The notes below the pieces were generated by a model. That model was not told where the DNA came from. It was given only the letters and a program-made list of their open reading frames with translations, and did no database searches. Below, piece by piece: positions 35,080 to 44,637 of a DNA stretch of 64,000 nt (the first letter of the stretch is position 1; each line of letters begins with the position of its first letter). The position numbers and the translations under genes are program-made. Location of the stretch: assembly GCA_963851325.1 (NCBI GenBank), contig CAWKOR010000002.1, positions 744,001 to 808,000 on the forward strand, written 5' to 3'. Source of the DNA: DATGKG01 sp963851325 (GTDB taxonomy: Bacteria; Desulfobacterota; Binatia; Binatales; Binataceae).

Positions 35080-35223
35080 ACCATTCTGCCCCGAAACCCC
35101 GGCCTCAATCATTCGTATTATGACCGCCCATCGCCTCGCGGGATGCCGGCCTTGCCTTCCTGAAATCGGCGCACCGATGCAATTCTGTCACTGGCTTGAC
35201 GCCGACCGTCACCGCGATGCCAA

Positions 35224-35574
35224 CTATCCGGCTTTGCGCGGGCGCACGATCGCGGCCGTCCCGTAAGCTGCGATTTCGCTCATCAGGTCGGCAATCTCGT
35301 TGCAATCGAACCGCATCGCAAGGACCGCGTTGCCGCCCCGCTCCAGCGCCGCTGTCCTCAGCCGGTCAATCGCCTGGTTGCGGCTGTCGGTAAGCAAGCT
35401 CGTATATCCCCCAACCTCGCCCCCGAAAAGCGTCCGCAGGCTGGCACCGATATTCGAAAAAACGTTGCGCGCCCTGACGATCAGCCCGAACACCTCGCCC
35501 AGCACCTGCACCACCTCATACCCCGGTATGTTCTCGGTGGTCACGACTATGACGCTATCTTCCAACTCGCTCAT
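35224..35574 (-). CDS. YbjQ/UPF0145 family protein
   Basis: A 116-residue member of the YbjQ (DUF74) family, which forms pentameric rings. Landmarks: TTENIPGYEVVQVLGEVFG at the start, then GGEVGGYTSLLTDSRNQAIDRL, and a C-terminal strand AYGTAAIVRP. The SD is AGGGAGG before ATG 35574. The function of the family is not established; it has been suggested to bind metal or act in stress responses. It is isolated, with a small spacer on each side. Confidence 0.9.
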   Translation of the reverse strand: MSELEDSVIVVTTENIPGYEVVQVLGEVFGLIVRARNVFSNIGASLRTLFGGEVGGYTSLLTDSRNQAIDRLRTAALERGGNAVLAMRFDCNEIADLMSEIAAYGTAAIVRPRKAG

Positions 35575-35661
35575 GCGCCCTCCCTTTGCGTCCGAGAGTC
35601 CTGAAATTTCGCTTCAGGTTATGCCAACGCATAACGCGAAGCTGCACCCGCAATCCGTGGT

Positions 35662-37779
35662 TCATGCCTCTGCAATTTTCGAGAGCGAGTTCTCAAGACT
35701 TCGAAGAAGAACCGGAAGTCGACGATAGGTTTCAATATCCGTCGCGTCGATGGTGGTACTTTCGAGCGGCAAATTGGGCGCAACGGCAGCCAGCAGATCC
35801 GCCGAGTCGCTTTTGAGGAGCCCCGAAAGCAGCCGTTCCAGCGCACCGCAATAGAAAGCCTCGAAATTGCTCTGACTCAGCGACACCTCGTTCGGACTCA
35901 AGGAAGCCGACTCCCGGATCCGACTGCGGGCTAGCGACTCGAAACGATAGCCGATGCGGACCAGCGTAGATGCCGAATCAATGGAAGCAGTTGAGATAGC
36001 TCTGCCGCGATTTCCCTCCAGCCGCGCCTGGTCGGCCAGGCTGAGCACCTGAAGCAACTCACCGCTGACGCGTCGCTCAGCCGCAGCGATCCCTGCATCG
36101 GTGATGTCTCCGTCCGCGACTTTCCTCGCAAAATCGATGGTCGTTTTGAGCAGTTTGGCGAGTCCCGAACGGACTTTGTCGCTCGCGTACTCGGGCCACA
36201 AAACCAGAAAAACAAAGCCCGCCGTGAGGACGCCTAGCACAATTCCCCAAAATCGCCACAGCGGACTATATACGTTGCTCGTCGGTCCGAGTCCGACGTA
36301 GCAGATGAGAAAGGTGATTCCAGCCTGGATACCGGCATAGCCCAGCCATTCGTCGCTTTGAGCTACATAGGTAGAAATCATACTCACGACGAATATCGCG
36401 ATTAGATACGCGATCAGTGAATCGAAGTTTTGCGACACTACGATCATCGATCCGAGAGCCGCCAGTCCTCCCAAAATACATCCCGCAAGCCGGAGCAGAG
36501 TCTTTCGCACCACCGCACCATATTGGTTCGGCTGTCCAGCTATCAGCACGCTCCAGAGAATGGTTTGCAGGTCAGCACGTTGGGTGGTCAGCCCCACAAG
36601 CAACCCTAGCGTCAGTGCAGCTCCAAGCTTTACACCAAATCTGAAGGCCGCATCATCGAACCAGCCACGAGGCTCGGATTCAGCCTCAACCTCGGTTGGT
36701 TGTACCTCGGGAATGGAAGCTGCGGCTCGCGGCTCCAGAATGCTCCCCAGTTCCTCCAGTCCGCGTAAGAATCGTAGAGAATTGGATATTTCGGAAGACG
36801 AAGGAACGTTGCCATGTAACGGTTGTGGGTAAGCTATCTCGAACCGTTGCATTGCAAGCCGCAGATCCAACCGCCATTCGGTTGAGTCGAACCTATCATC
36901 GAGACCGGCAGCCACATGACGAATCTTTTCGGAAAAGGCCCTGTCGAGAGCATCGAGCGCATCCTCGAGTTCGCGACGATGCGCATATCTGATGCCGGTT
37001 GCGGCCGGCTCGTCGGACACGACCGCGAGTCGCTCCACCTCAAGGTAGGCATGCTCGGTGAGGGTGACTGCATCGACTAGAATCCTTAGACGCGGAGGCG
37101 TGGGATTCGTCTGTTCTTTAACTGATTTGAGAATCGCCAGATTGCGGGCCAATACCGACGGAACCAGCGAGCGCGGTAATGAGCCATCAGCGGGATTTAA
37201 GTAGTGTTTCCCGATAATCTTCAAGCGCCTGCGAATCTGTTCAAGATCTCCGGCAATCGACTCAAGAAATCGTGGTTCCGGTGGGGAGGGCCATATCAGC
37301 GTGTCGACCACCACCATCACAATGGTTGCGACGAGGATGCCGTCAAAGGTATACGCGGCTCCCCAACCAATCGCGGCTGGCCTGAAAATCCCGACGTAGA
37401 CCGTGCTGATAGTTCCAATCGCCACCAGTGCGAGGATAAGGAACAGTTTCGTGTTGGATAGGAAGTAGGCAAGCGTCGCGAATACTACAAAGAGGAATCC
37501 CAGTATCAGACCGGGATAGTCCAGTAGCTTGCCCGTGATGGGTACAATCGACGCCTGCATGATGGCCGCGCAGACGATTATCAGGATACCTTCGGAGAGC
37601 CCGAGTGAGATTCCAGGCTGACCAATTCGGAAGGCAAACAGCGAGCCGAACGGTCCCAGGATTTGCATCGTGGCTGCGAGAGCAGTGGTAACCGCCGTCT
37701 TGACCGCGTTGCGCGCGGCCTCCTCGACCCGCCGCCGGCTCGGCGCCAATTCTTTAGCGAAGAACTCGCTCGGAGCCAC
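35662..37779 (-). CDS. mdtO: FUSC-family inner-membrane efflux protein (MdtO/AaeB-like)
   Basis: A 705-residue protein starting at GTG 37779. Two blocks of five to six membrane helices (about residues 30-165 and 370-515, the second with ILWSVLIAGQPNQYGAVVRKTL) flank soluble helical regions, the plan of FUSC proteins. In E. coli the MdtO subunit acts with MdtN and MdtP in resistance to puromycin, acriflavine and sulfa drugs; AaeB exports aromatic acids. The stop of the HlyD-like gene is two bases upstream. With that gene, YtcA and MdtP it forms one operon. Substrate is inferred from that context only. Confidence 0.86.
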   Translation of the reverse strand: MAPSEFFAKELAPSRRRVEEAARNAVKTAVTTALAATMQILGPFGSLFAFRIGQPGISLGLSEGILIIVCAAIMQASIVPITGKLLDYPGLILGFLFVVFATLAYFLSNTKLFLILALVAIGTISTVYVGIFRPAAIGWGAAYTFDGILVATIVMVVVDTLIWPSPPEPRFLESIAGDLEQIRRRLKIIGKHYLNPADGSLPRSLVPSVLARNLAILKSVKEQTNPTPPRLRILVDAVTLTEHAYLEVERLAVVSDEPAATGIRYAHRRELEDALDALDRAFSEKIRHVAAGLDDRFDSTEWRLDLRLAMQRFEIAYPQPLHGNVPSSSEISNSLRFLRGLEELGSILEPRAAASIPEVQPTEVEAESEPRGWFDDAAFRFGVKLGAALTLGLLVGLTTQRADLQTILWSVLIAGQPNQYGAVVRKTLLRLAGCILGGLAALGSMIVVSQNFDSLIAYLIAIFVVSMISTYVAQSDEWLGYAGIQAGITFLICYVGLGPTSNVYSPLWRFWGIVLGVLTAGFVFLVLWPEYASDKVRSGLAKLLKTTIDFARKVADGDITDAGIAAAERRVSGELLQVLSLADQARLEGNRGRAISTASIDSASTLVRIGYRFESLARSRIRESASLSPNEVSLSQSNFEAFYCGALERLLSGLLKSDSADLLAAVAPNLPLESTTIDATDIETYRRLPVLLRSLENSLSKIAEA

Positions 37780-37781
37780 CG

Positions 37782-38816
37782 CTAGTCGCCCCGGATGGTG
37801 ACGATCGCAGTTTGCCCCATCCGAAATGGTTTGCCACTGTCTCCGCGTTTTAATGCGATTCGAACCGGAAAGCGCTGATTAAGTCTTACCCAGTTCAGCG
37901 TCTCCTCAACGTTGGGAAGCCCCGCCACCGTCGCGCCATTTTGCTGGAATAGCCCCCAGCCGATGCCTTGTACTTGTCCCTGAAAATGTTTGCCGGGATA
38001 GCTCAGCAACGAGATATCAGCATGCATTCCGGACCGAATTCGATCCAGTTGATCCTCTCTAAAATAGGCCAGCACGTACCAGTTACGATCGTCGATCAAT
38101 ACCAGGACCGGCTGGCCGACATTGGCGTATTGGCCTTCCGAAATGTTGAGGTTCGTGACGTAGCCATCGAATGGCGCGCGGACCTGGCAGTAATCGACGT
38201 TGAGACGTGCGTCTTCAACCGCTTCCTCCGCAGCGCGGGTGCGTTGATTGACTCCGCCGACCGTCCCCACCGCGTTCTGAGCCTTTTGGAGTTCTGAACT
38301 CGCGCTCGATACTGCCGCCTCCGCGGCTTTGAGCTTGTTGCGCGCTTCAACCACGTCATTGTCGGTGACGAAGTCATTCCGGCGAAGCGGAACGATTCGA
38401 TCCAGATATTGCCTCGCATTCGCCGCGGCGACTCTGCGCTCGTCAAGCTGCGCTCGCGCAGAACTGACTGTATCTCCTAGTGTTGCAAGCTCGATTCTGG
38501 TCAGGCTTAGTTTGGTCGTTGCGCTATCGAGAGCTAGTTTGTAAGGGCGGCAGTCGACTTCGAAAAGAAGGTCTCCCTTTTTCACCAATTGGTTGTCGGA
38601 AACCGGCAGCCGTATGATTTGACCGCTGACATGAGCTGCAATCGCCGCGGTGTTTGCCCGAACATAGGCGTCGTCGGTGCGCGGATTGGCGAAATACAAT
38701 CGATAGACAAACCAGCCGAGCACTAGCGCAGCGAGTACAAGAATCCCACTTAGCGTTCGTCCGAATACACGCATCCACAGACGGGCTCGGGGGTTTGTCT
38801 CAGTTGCCTCTGGCAT
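37782..38816 (-). CDS. mdtN: HlyD-family periplasmic adaptor (MdtN/EmrA-like)
   Basis: A 344-residue membrane-fusion protein. One N-terminal helix (LSGILVLAALVLGWFVYRLYF, about residues 15-35) anchors it. Then comes the barrel-sandwich/lipoyl half (TDDAYVRANTAAIAAHVSGQI), a coiled-coil hairpin (residues about 90-185) and the second lipoyl half (VRAPFDGYVTNLNISEGQYANV). It should bridge the FUSC pump to the outer-membrane channel. It lies two bases before the FUSC gene. Confidence 0.88.
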   Translation of the reverse strand: MPEATETNPRARLWMRVFGRTLSGILVLAALVLGWFVYRLYFANPRTDDAYVRANTAAIAAHVSGQIIRLPVSDNQLVKKGDLLFEVDCRPYKLALDSATTKLSLTRIELATLGDTVSSARAQLDERRVAAANARQYLDRIVPLRRNDFVTDNDVVEARNKLKAAEAAVSSASSELQKAQNAVGTVGGVNQRTRAAEEAVEDARLNVDYCQVRAPFDGYVTNLNISEGQYANVGQPVLVLIDDRNWYVLAYFREDQLDRIRSGMHADISLLSYPGKHFQGQVQGIGWGLFQQNGATVAGLPNVEETLNWVRLNQRFPVRIALKRGDSGKPFRMGQTAIVTIRGD

Positions 38817-38833
38817 CCGGCTAATTTCCTAGA

Positions 38834-39145
38834 CTATCTCCAAATGAGCAACCAACATCCGAAAGCTATCGTGAGCGCTAAACTCGCGTAGACCAGCGGT
38901 TTCGGGGTCATCCATTCATCTATTCCGGTCGCGACTAGAATCGGTTTCATGGCTATTGCGGTGACTATTCCCAACAGCAGGCATAATATCCAGACCGGAA
39001 AAGTGGCGCCCGCCAAACCCACCACCGGATCGCATCCACCGAGAGCGAACAGTAAAACCGCGCCCACCACCATCGTCGGCCGCAAAGTCAATTCTTTACC
39101 GGAGATTTTCAATGTCACAATTGGTGCGATGTTTCTGAAAGACAT
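38834..39145 (-). CDS. ytcA: YtcA-family small membrane lipoprotein
   Basis: A 103-residue protein of the YtcA family: L-G-G-C lipobox-like segment, then GCDPVVGLAGATFPVWIL and two membrane helices. In E. coli ytcA is the gene beside mdtNOP. Here it lies between the outer-membrane channel and adaptor genes, supporting the mdt assignment. The frame reaches 39193, but the channel gene ends at 39150. ATG 39145 gives no overlap; ATG 39166 would overlap by 17 bases. Its function is unknown. Confidence 0.78.
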   Translation of the reverse strand: MSFRNIAPIVTLKISGKELTLRPTMVVGAVLLFALGGCDPVVGLAGATFPVWILCLLLGIVTAIAMKPILVATGIDEWMTPKPLVYASLALTIAFGCWLLIWR

Positions 39146-39149
39146 CTGC

Positions 39150-40706
39150 TTATGGAGATGGAGCATGCGACGCGGATTCCGCTCCCACCGCATGGACCAA
39201 GGCCGCAGACGAAATCAGAAGGTCTGCCTTGTTTTGTATCAGCGTATAGCGCGCCGTCATAAGGTCCCGTTCAGCACCTAGCAAATCGGTTATGACCGAA
39301 AGACCATGCTCGTGGCTCTCCTGGTTGGCTCGCAACGATTCTTCGGATGCCTCCACCAATGCGACTGATGCGTCATACTTCTTTCGCGCAGACGAGAAGT
39401 GGTAGTAGGCGTTGGAAACTGCCGCACTGATATCGATTTCCAGCGACTTAAGATCCGCACGCGCTTGATCGCGTTGCGCGTTCGCTTTACTTACGGCGTA
39501 GTAGCGCTCAAAGCCGGTGAAGAGGTTCCATCGCAGAGTCATGAACGCACCGTAAAATGGTTGATTCAGATTTTGAGAATGACCGCCATTTACCGTGTAG
39601 CTCCATATTACTTGGCCATAGTTGCCGCCCACTCCGACTTCCGGATAGTACTCCGATTCTGCGCGCGCGATCGCTGCCTCATCGGCGCGGATTGCCGCGA
39701 CTTGCGCTCCCATGTCAGGCCGCCTCTTTAAGGCGTCAGTCACGAGACTTTCCACGTCCGCAGTAAGATTGGCCGGAACATTCTGATGCTCCACGCTTTG
39801 AACCTGGATAGCTACGCCGGAGGGAATACCTATCGCTTCGCAAAGAGCGGACTCTGCGTCATGTACCATCGATCTTGCATTTTCCAGGTCATAGACCGAT
39901 TGTGCCTGGACTTGTTTCGCCAGCAGGATTTGACGTTTCGTCGCCAGTCCAACCTGATGACGCTGCTCGATACCGGCCACGCTTTTATTGGCGAGGTCAA
40001 GATTGGATTGGGCGGCCTCCACGCTTAACTTAGCTGCGGACAATATGAAGTACGATTTCTCGACGTTGAACACCACGTCCTGTATTTTCCGGTTGAATGC
40101 GAAGTTCGCCGCGATGAGTTGCTCACGGGCGCCCCGCTCAGCAGCGCGACTTCGGCCAAAGTCGAGCAAGTCATAGCTGACCTTGATTTGCGGCAGAAAT
40201 GCCTCGTTACGGATAATCAGTGTTTGACCGGGAAATTGGATTGGCAGCTTGAGATAACCGCCCTCCGCTTCGGCTGCGACCTTCGGGTAGTTGTCGGCTT
40301 GACTCCTGCCCAACTCGGCGTTGGCTGCTTGCGCGGCGTACCATGCGTGCTGGGTTTGAGGATTTGTCTTGAGCGCGAGGTCCACAATTTCCGGCAAGGT
40401 ATTGGGATGGCTTTTGACCGACTCCAACGCTGGGACATTCTTATCGAATTGATCCAGGCTTCCGGAATAAGCGATCGCAGACGCCGGTGGGCTCCAGGTG
40501 CTGGCAACGGTTGCGGGTGGGGCCACTTTCGTCTCGGGGTTAAGATGAAACGAGCTACATCCCACCATCAAAAGACCAAGAGTCAATGATCCGAGACAGG
40601 TGCACAGCGAGCCCACGGTAAGCTGAGGATCGGCCGCGTTCCTAGAGCGGACCACTTTTCTGTTCAACCCAGCCTGAAGCACCAGATGTACTTTCTCGCG
40701 TTTCAA
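39150..40706 (-). CDS. mdtP: TolC/NodT-family outer-membrane efflux lipoprotein (MdtP-like)
   Basis: A 518-residue outer-membrane factor. A long basic n-region leads to a hydrophobic stretch and lipobox L-M-V-G-C, so it is lipid-anchored as in NodT/OprM types. Two OEP domains follow, with alternating long coiled-coil helices and outer-membrane strands (for example AWYAAQAANAELGRSQADNYP). It should form the trimeric channel of the tripartite pump. It is the first gene of the minus-strand efflux operon, which follows a 202-base spacer holding the promoter. Confidence 0.87.
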   Translation of the reverse strand: MKREKVHLVLQAGLNRKVVRSRNAADPQLTVGSLCTCLGSLTLGLLMVGCSSFHLNPETKVAPPATVASTWSPPASAIAYSGSLDQFDKNVPALESVKSHPNTLPEIVDLALKTNPQTQHAWYAAQAANAELGRSQADNYPKVAAEAEGGYLKLPIQFPGQTLIIRNEAFLPQIKVSYDLLDFGRSRAAERGAREQLIAANFAFNRKIQDVVFNVEKSYFILSAAKLSVEAAQSNLDLANKSVAGIEQRHQVGLATKRQILLAKQVQAQSVYDLENARSMVHDAESALCEAIGIPSGVAIQVQSVEHQNVPANLTADVESLVTDALKRRPDMGAQVAAIRADEAAIARAESEYYPEVGVGGNYGQVIWSYTVNGGHSQNLNQPFYGAFMTLRWNLFTGFERYYAVSKANAQRDQARADLKSLEIDISAAVSNAYYHFSSARKKYDASVALVEASEESLRANQESHEHGLSVITDLLGAERDLMTARYTLIQNKADLLISSAALVHAVGAESASHAPSP

Positions 40707-40745
40707 AATGACTTCGCGACCCGAATCCCATCGTTATAGTGTTAA

Positions 40746-40797
40746 GGCCACCTGGACTGCCAGAACCGCGGTGCCCCCGCACTCGAAGTGGCCTTGG
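40746..40797. repeat. Inverted repeat in the spacer upstream of mdtP
   Basis: AAGGCCAC (40746-40753) and GTGGCCTT (40790-40797) are perfect complements 36 bases apart, with a GC-rich interior. The spacer 40707-40908 has no gene. The dyad may end the upstream M20 peptidase transcript or act as operator for the efflux operon; a minus-strand TATAAC at 40733-40738 could be its -10, but no good -35 was found. Confidence 0.35.
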
Positions 40798-40908
40798 GGC
40801 GAGGCGGGTTGCGCCACCGGCGGATAGTCATCATTCACAAAATAGGCGGTGGCATCCACGATTCCTCGACCTGTGCGCCGAATTGCAGTAGGGCGCCTGT
40901 CGCAGATT

Positions 40909-42321
40909 TTACTTCGCCGCTCGATTGGCGTGATCGGCGATCACCTTGGCGACGCAACAAGTCAGCCGCTTGCCGGTCGGGATATGCAGGAACTCGTTGG
41001 GGCCGTGCGCGTTCGCATGCGGTCCTAATACACCCGTGATGAGAAACTGCGCCTTGGGAAAGCGTTCACCCAGCATCGCCATAAATGGAATCGTTCCGCC
41101 CACTCCAGCGAATGCGGTGGGTTTCCCGAAAAACGCCCGAGATGAATCTTCCAGCGATTTCTCCAGCCATGGCGCCAGCTCCGGGGCATCCCATCCCGTC
41201 GCACCCCAGTTGGCGTCGAAGCTGACCTTTGCTCCCGAAGGCGGATCGTCCTCCATCAGTTCCTTGAGCGCGCGCGAGGCGATTTTCGCATCGCAGGTCG
41301 GCGGGACGCGCAAGGAAAGTTTCAGCGCGGTCATCGGACGCAAGACATTGCCCGCATTGTCCGCCGCAGGAAGGCCATCAGCGCCGATTACCGTCAGCAT
41401 CGGACGCCACGTCGAATTCAGCAGCAACTCAGTCGGGTCGGTACTGATCGGCTTCATTCCCCCCGCCAGTGGGAGTTCTTTGTAGACGCTGTCACCGTAG
41501 ATGGCCGCCGCCGCGGCGGCCTGCTCGCGACGCGCCTTCGGAATCTCAACATGAAAGACCTCCGGTTTGATGCGCCCGGTTTCCTCATCCTCGATGCGGC
41601 TGACCAGTTGCCGCGCCAGGCGGAAACTGTCCGCCACCATCCCGCTCAGGCCCGAATGGAGTCCCTCGGTCAGCACCTCGACCTTGAGCGTGCCGCCGAC
41701 CAGGCCGCGCAGCGAGGTCGTGCACCATAGCTGCTCGTAGTTGCCGCATCCCGAGTCCAGCGCGATGACGAGGCTCGGCTGTCCGATGCGCGGAGCGAGA
41801 TGCTCGATGTAGGCGGGAAGATCGAAGCTGCCGCTCTCCTCGCAGGCCTCGATGACCACGACGCATCGCGCATGCGGCACGCCCTGCTCTTCCAGGGCGC
41901 CGATTGCACTGAGACAGGAGAACATCGCATAGCCGTCGTCGGCGGCGCCGCGGCCGTACAGGCGGTCGCCTTCGAGTTTCGGCGTCCACGGATCGAGATC
42001 CTCACGCCATCCGGCCATCTCGGGCTGCTTGTCCATATGGCCATAAAGAAGGATGCAATCGTCGGTTTGGCCAGGGATCTCGATGAACAGCAGCGGGGTG
42101 CGCTTGGGCAGCCTGACCACCTCGATGGTCGCGCCCGCCGGGACATGCCCGCGCGCCCACGCCTCGAAGCGAGCGACGACCTTGTCCATGTGGCCACGCG
42201 CCTGCCATTCGGGATCGAAGGCAACCGATTTATTGGGGATGCGGATGTATTCCGTGAGTTCGGGAACGATCGAGTTGTCCCAGACCTTGCCGATGTAGGC
42301 CTGCGTCTTTGCATGATCCAT
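40909..42321 (-). CDS. M20-family metallopeptidase (dipeptidase/carboxypeptidase-like)
   Basis: A 470-residue di-zinc peptidase. YGHMDKQPE gives the first metal His and the catalytic Asp, GRGAADDGYA gives the bridging Asp, and EACEESGSFD gives the catalytic Glu and a metal Glu. The dimerisation domain is the part after LWCTTSLRGLVG, with the conserved His in GLHSG. Length and motifs match broad-specificity M20 dipeptidases (ArgE/DapE/CPG2 group). The N-terminus has no signal peptide, so it is cytoplasmic. It is transcribed alone. Confidence 0.9.
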   Translation of the reverse strand: MDHAKTQAYIGKVWDNSIVPELTEYIRIPNKSVAFDPEWQARGHMDKVVARFEAWARGHVPAGATIEVVRLPKRTPLLFIEIPGQTDDCILLYGHMDKQPEMAGWREDLDPWTPKLEGDRLYGRGAADDGYAMFSCLSAIGALEEQGVPHARCVVVIEACEESGSFDLPAYIEHLAPRIGQPSLVIALDSGCGNYEQLWCTTSLRGLVGGTLKVEVLTEGLHSGLSGMVADSFRLARQLVSRIEDEETGRIKPEVFHVEIPKARREQAAAAAAIYGDSVYKELPLAGGMKPISTDPTELLLNSTWRPMLTVIGADGLPAADNAGNVLRPMTALKLSLRVPPTCDAKIASRALKELMEDDPPSGAKVSFDANWGATGWDAPELAPWLEKSLEDSSRAFFGKPTAFAGVGGTIPFMAMLGERFPKAQFLITGVLGPHANAHGPNEFLHIPTGKRLTCCVAKVIADHANRAAK

Positions 42322-42756
42322 GGGGAGAGCCTACGCGAGGCCGCGCGAATGGGCAAAATCCGCCCGCAGTCTTAGTGAAGTCCTTCGCGACGACTCGCAG
42401 AAGTCGGCCCGCCGAAACTGTGCCGCTACCGGAGCGGTTTGAAACTCTGTCATGAGCCGCTCCTGTTCGGTTCGGGCGCGTGCCCATCGTGAATCGGCAC
42501 CGTGAATTTGGAGTATTGGCCCGTTCGGGCGGGAACGCCCTCGGGCGGACGATAGGTAGATGGGGATCGCCGAGGTAGTTCAGCGCGGCATCACAACTTC
42601 TATGGCATGAGCGTACAACGAGATGCGATTGTCGCGCCACTTCGATTTTTTCTGAACATGAATCTTTGACGAATGCATCGAAAGCTCTCATTAGTATGGT
42701 GAGGTTCGCCGCGTTGAGCGACCTGAAACGTTGCGGCCTGCAAAAGGAGATTCGAT
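42322..42756. other. Gene-free divergent spacer
   Basis: About 435 bases between the M20 peptidase gene and a short-chain dehydrogenase gene, which diverge. I see no gene on either strand. A GC-rich dyad GTTCGGGCGGGAACGCCCTC lies near 42521-42540. The dehydrogenase has a clear AAAGGAG site before its ATG. No confident promoter was recognised. Confidence 0.4.
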
Positions 42757-43650
42757 ATGGGCAAACTCGACGGCAAAGTAGCGGCGGTAACCGGGTCCGG
42801 TCGCGGCATCGGCCGCGCGGTCGCAAAAGCCCTGGCCGCTCACGGTGCAGCAGTGGTCGTCAACGATCTCGGAGTGACGGTTGATGGCAAGAAGGAACCC
42901 AGCTCGCCCGCCGATGCGGTCGTCGGTGAGATCAAAGCCGCGGGCGGAGTGGCGGTCGCCAACAGTATGGACATCGGGACGGTGTCCGGCGGCGAAGGCC
43001 TCGTCGATCATGCCATCCGCGAGTTCGGCCAGTTGGACATCCTGGTGAATGTGGCGGGCGTTCTTCGCGACCGCATGATCTTCAATATGAGCGAAGAAGA
43101 GTGGGACGAGGTCATCCGCGTTCACCTCAAGGGCCACTACTGCACAATGCGGCCTGGCTCGGCGCATATGCGCGAGCGCAAGCAGGGACGCATCATCAAT
43201 TTTTCTTCCGGCGCCGCGCTCGGCGCGCCGGGACAACCCAACTATGCCGCCGCTAAAGCCGGCATTCTGGGCCTGACCTATAGCAGCGCGGTGTCGCTGG
43301 CGAAGTACAACATCACGGTCAACGCGATCATGCCCGGCGCGGCAACCCGGATGACCGATTCGATTCCGCAAGGCCGGCTTCCGGGGATGAGCTTTCGGCA
43401 GAGCACCGATGCGGCCAATACGATCCACGATCCTGCCAACGTCGCGCCGATCGTGGTTTTCCTCGCGAGTGACGAAGCTCAATATGTCAGCGGGCAATGT
43501 TTCGGCGCGATGGGGTATCGAATCACGCGTTACTCGCACATCGTGCCGGATCGAGTGCTGATGGGCGACGGCCCATGGACGGTCGAGCGCCTGTCGGCAT
43601 CGTTCAAGTCGACGCTTGGGAGCGATCTGACTCCGCCGCGAATGTTGTAG
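42757..43650 (+). CDS. Short-chain dehydrogenase, (R)-3-hydroxyacyl-CoA dehydrogenase-like
   Basis: A 297-residue classical SDR. Cofactor motif T-G-S-G-R-G-I-G, the structural N-V-A-G, and the catalytic Ser in NFSSGAALG and Y-A-A-A-K. SD AAAGGAG precedes ATG 42757. The extended loop after the first strand (NDLGVTVDGKKEPSSPAD) is typical of the peroxisomal multifunctional-enzyme-2 type hydroxyacyl dehydrogenases and their bacterial relatives. It likely acts on an acyl-CoA or steroid-type alcohol. A pair of hairpins separates it from a convergent oxidoreductase gene. Confidence 0.9.
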   Translation: MGKLDGKVAAVTGSGRGIGRAVAKALAAHGAAVVVNDLGVTVDGKKEPSSPADAVVGEIKAAGGVAVANSMDIGTVSGGEGLVDHAIREFGQLDILVNVAGVLRDRMIFNMSEEEWDEVIRVHLKGHYCTMRPGSAHMRERKQGRIINFSSGAALGAPGQPNYAAAKAGILGLTYSSAVSLAKYNITVNAIMPGAATRMTDSIPQGRLPGMSFRQSTDAANTIHDPANVAPIVVFLASDEAQYVSGQCFGAMGYRITRYSHIVPDRVLMGDGPWTVERLSASFKSTLGSDLTPPRML

Positions 43651-43663
43651 GCGCGAAAACAGA

Positions 43664-43696
43664 TCGAACCGTTTGGGTTCGACGCCTAAGGGCGTC
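43664..43696. terminator. Two adjacent hairpins between convergent genes
   Basis: TCGAACC-GTTTG-GGTTCGA (43664-43682) runs straight into GACGCC-TAAG-GGCGTC (43681-43696), and the second covers the stop codon of the minus-strand gene. Both are perfect. They likely end both transcripts. Confidence 0.5.
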
Positions 43697-44552
43697 GCGC
43701 TTCGAGTTGCGAGATTATCTTATCTCCAAACCGGCGCACCTGGTCGATCATCTCCTGGCCCTCAGTCACAAAGCCGGTCACGATGTCGGTCGCGCCGAGA
43801 TCGGCAAGCCGCCGGTAGTCGTCCGCGGTGCTCGCGGTGACGTCCATGACATGAATCTCGAAGTCGGGCCGGCTCAAGGTTCCGTAGCGTTCGCGCTCGG
43901 CGTTCAGTCCCTCGATTAGGCGCTTGAGCGTATCGGTATCGGCATTCGCCGATATCCAGCCATCGCACAATCGCGCGGCGCGAGAGAGCGCGGCCTTGCT
44001 ATGCCCGCCGTACAGAATCGGCACCGGTTGCGAGGGCACCGGATTCAGCTTCATCGGACCGATGTCGTAGTTGTCGCTGTGATACTCGAAGAAGTCGCCG
44101 CGCAAAGCACCGCGGATGATTTCGATGCACTCGTCCATCAGCCGGCCGCGCTTTTCGAACGCGATGCCATTGTAGGTAAAGTCCTCGCGCCATGGTCCGA
44201 GCCCCGCGCCGAGACTGACGCGATTCTCCGAGATCACGGCCAGCGAGCTCAGCGCCTTGGCCAGCACCAGCGGCTGGCGGACCGGCACCTTCATTACCGC
44301 GGGATAGAATCGCAGCGTCTTCGTCACCGCCGCCATCCAGGTCATCGCGATGAGCGGCTCGATGAAAGGCGTCGCCGAAATATAGGCGCGGATGTTGTCA
44401 GTATCGGCGTACGGATATTTGGACTCGGTCACGCGCGGAAAGAACAGGCTGTCCGGCATTGTGATCGAAGCGAAACCGGACTCCTCGGCCGCCCGAGCGA
44501 TCGCCTGAAAGTGCTGATACTCGCCGCGGGAGAGCATTAGTGTGACACGCAT
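43686..44552 (-). CDS. LLM-class flavin-dependent oxidoreductase
   Basis: A 288-residue luciferase-like monooxygenase-family protein. ISATPFIEPLIAMTWMAAVT and VSLGAGLGPWREDF belong to the F420/FMN-binding barrel of the LLM class. LYGGHSKAALSRAARLCDGWI is the conserved C-terminal block. The ATG at 44552 (MRVTLMLSRG) is preferred, as the frame's first codon, TTG 44588, lies in a non-family stretch. Many actinobacterial and Binatota relatives use coenzyme F420. Substrate is unknown, and cofactor choice (FMN or F420) is not readable. Confidence 0.85.
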   Translation of the reverse strand: MRVTLMLSRGEYQHFQAIARAAEESGFASITMPDSLFFPRVTESKYPYADTDNIRAYISATPFIEPLIAMTWMAAVTKTLRFYPAVMKVPVRQPLVLAKALSSLAVISENRVSLGAGLGPWREDFTYNGIAFEKRGRLMDECIEIIRGALRGDFFEYHSDNYDIGPMKLNPVPSQPVPILYGGHSKAALSRAARLCDGWISANADTDTLKRLIEGLNAERERYGTLSRPDFEIHVMDVTASTADDYRRLADLGATDIVTGFVTEGQEMIDQVRRFGDKIISQLEARRP

Positions 44553-44637
44553 GAGAGGAATTTCCTGCTTCGTCGCGCTCGCCGTCAAGTGCGGCGGGCG
44601 GCCGACTTGGCGTACTTCGCAATGCCGTTCAGAAGGA

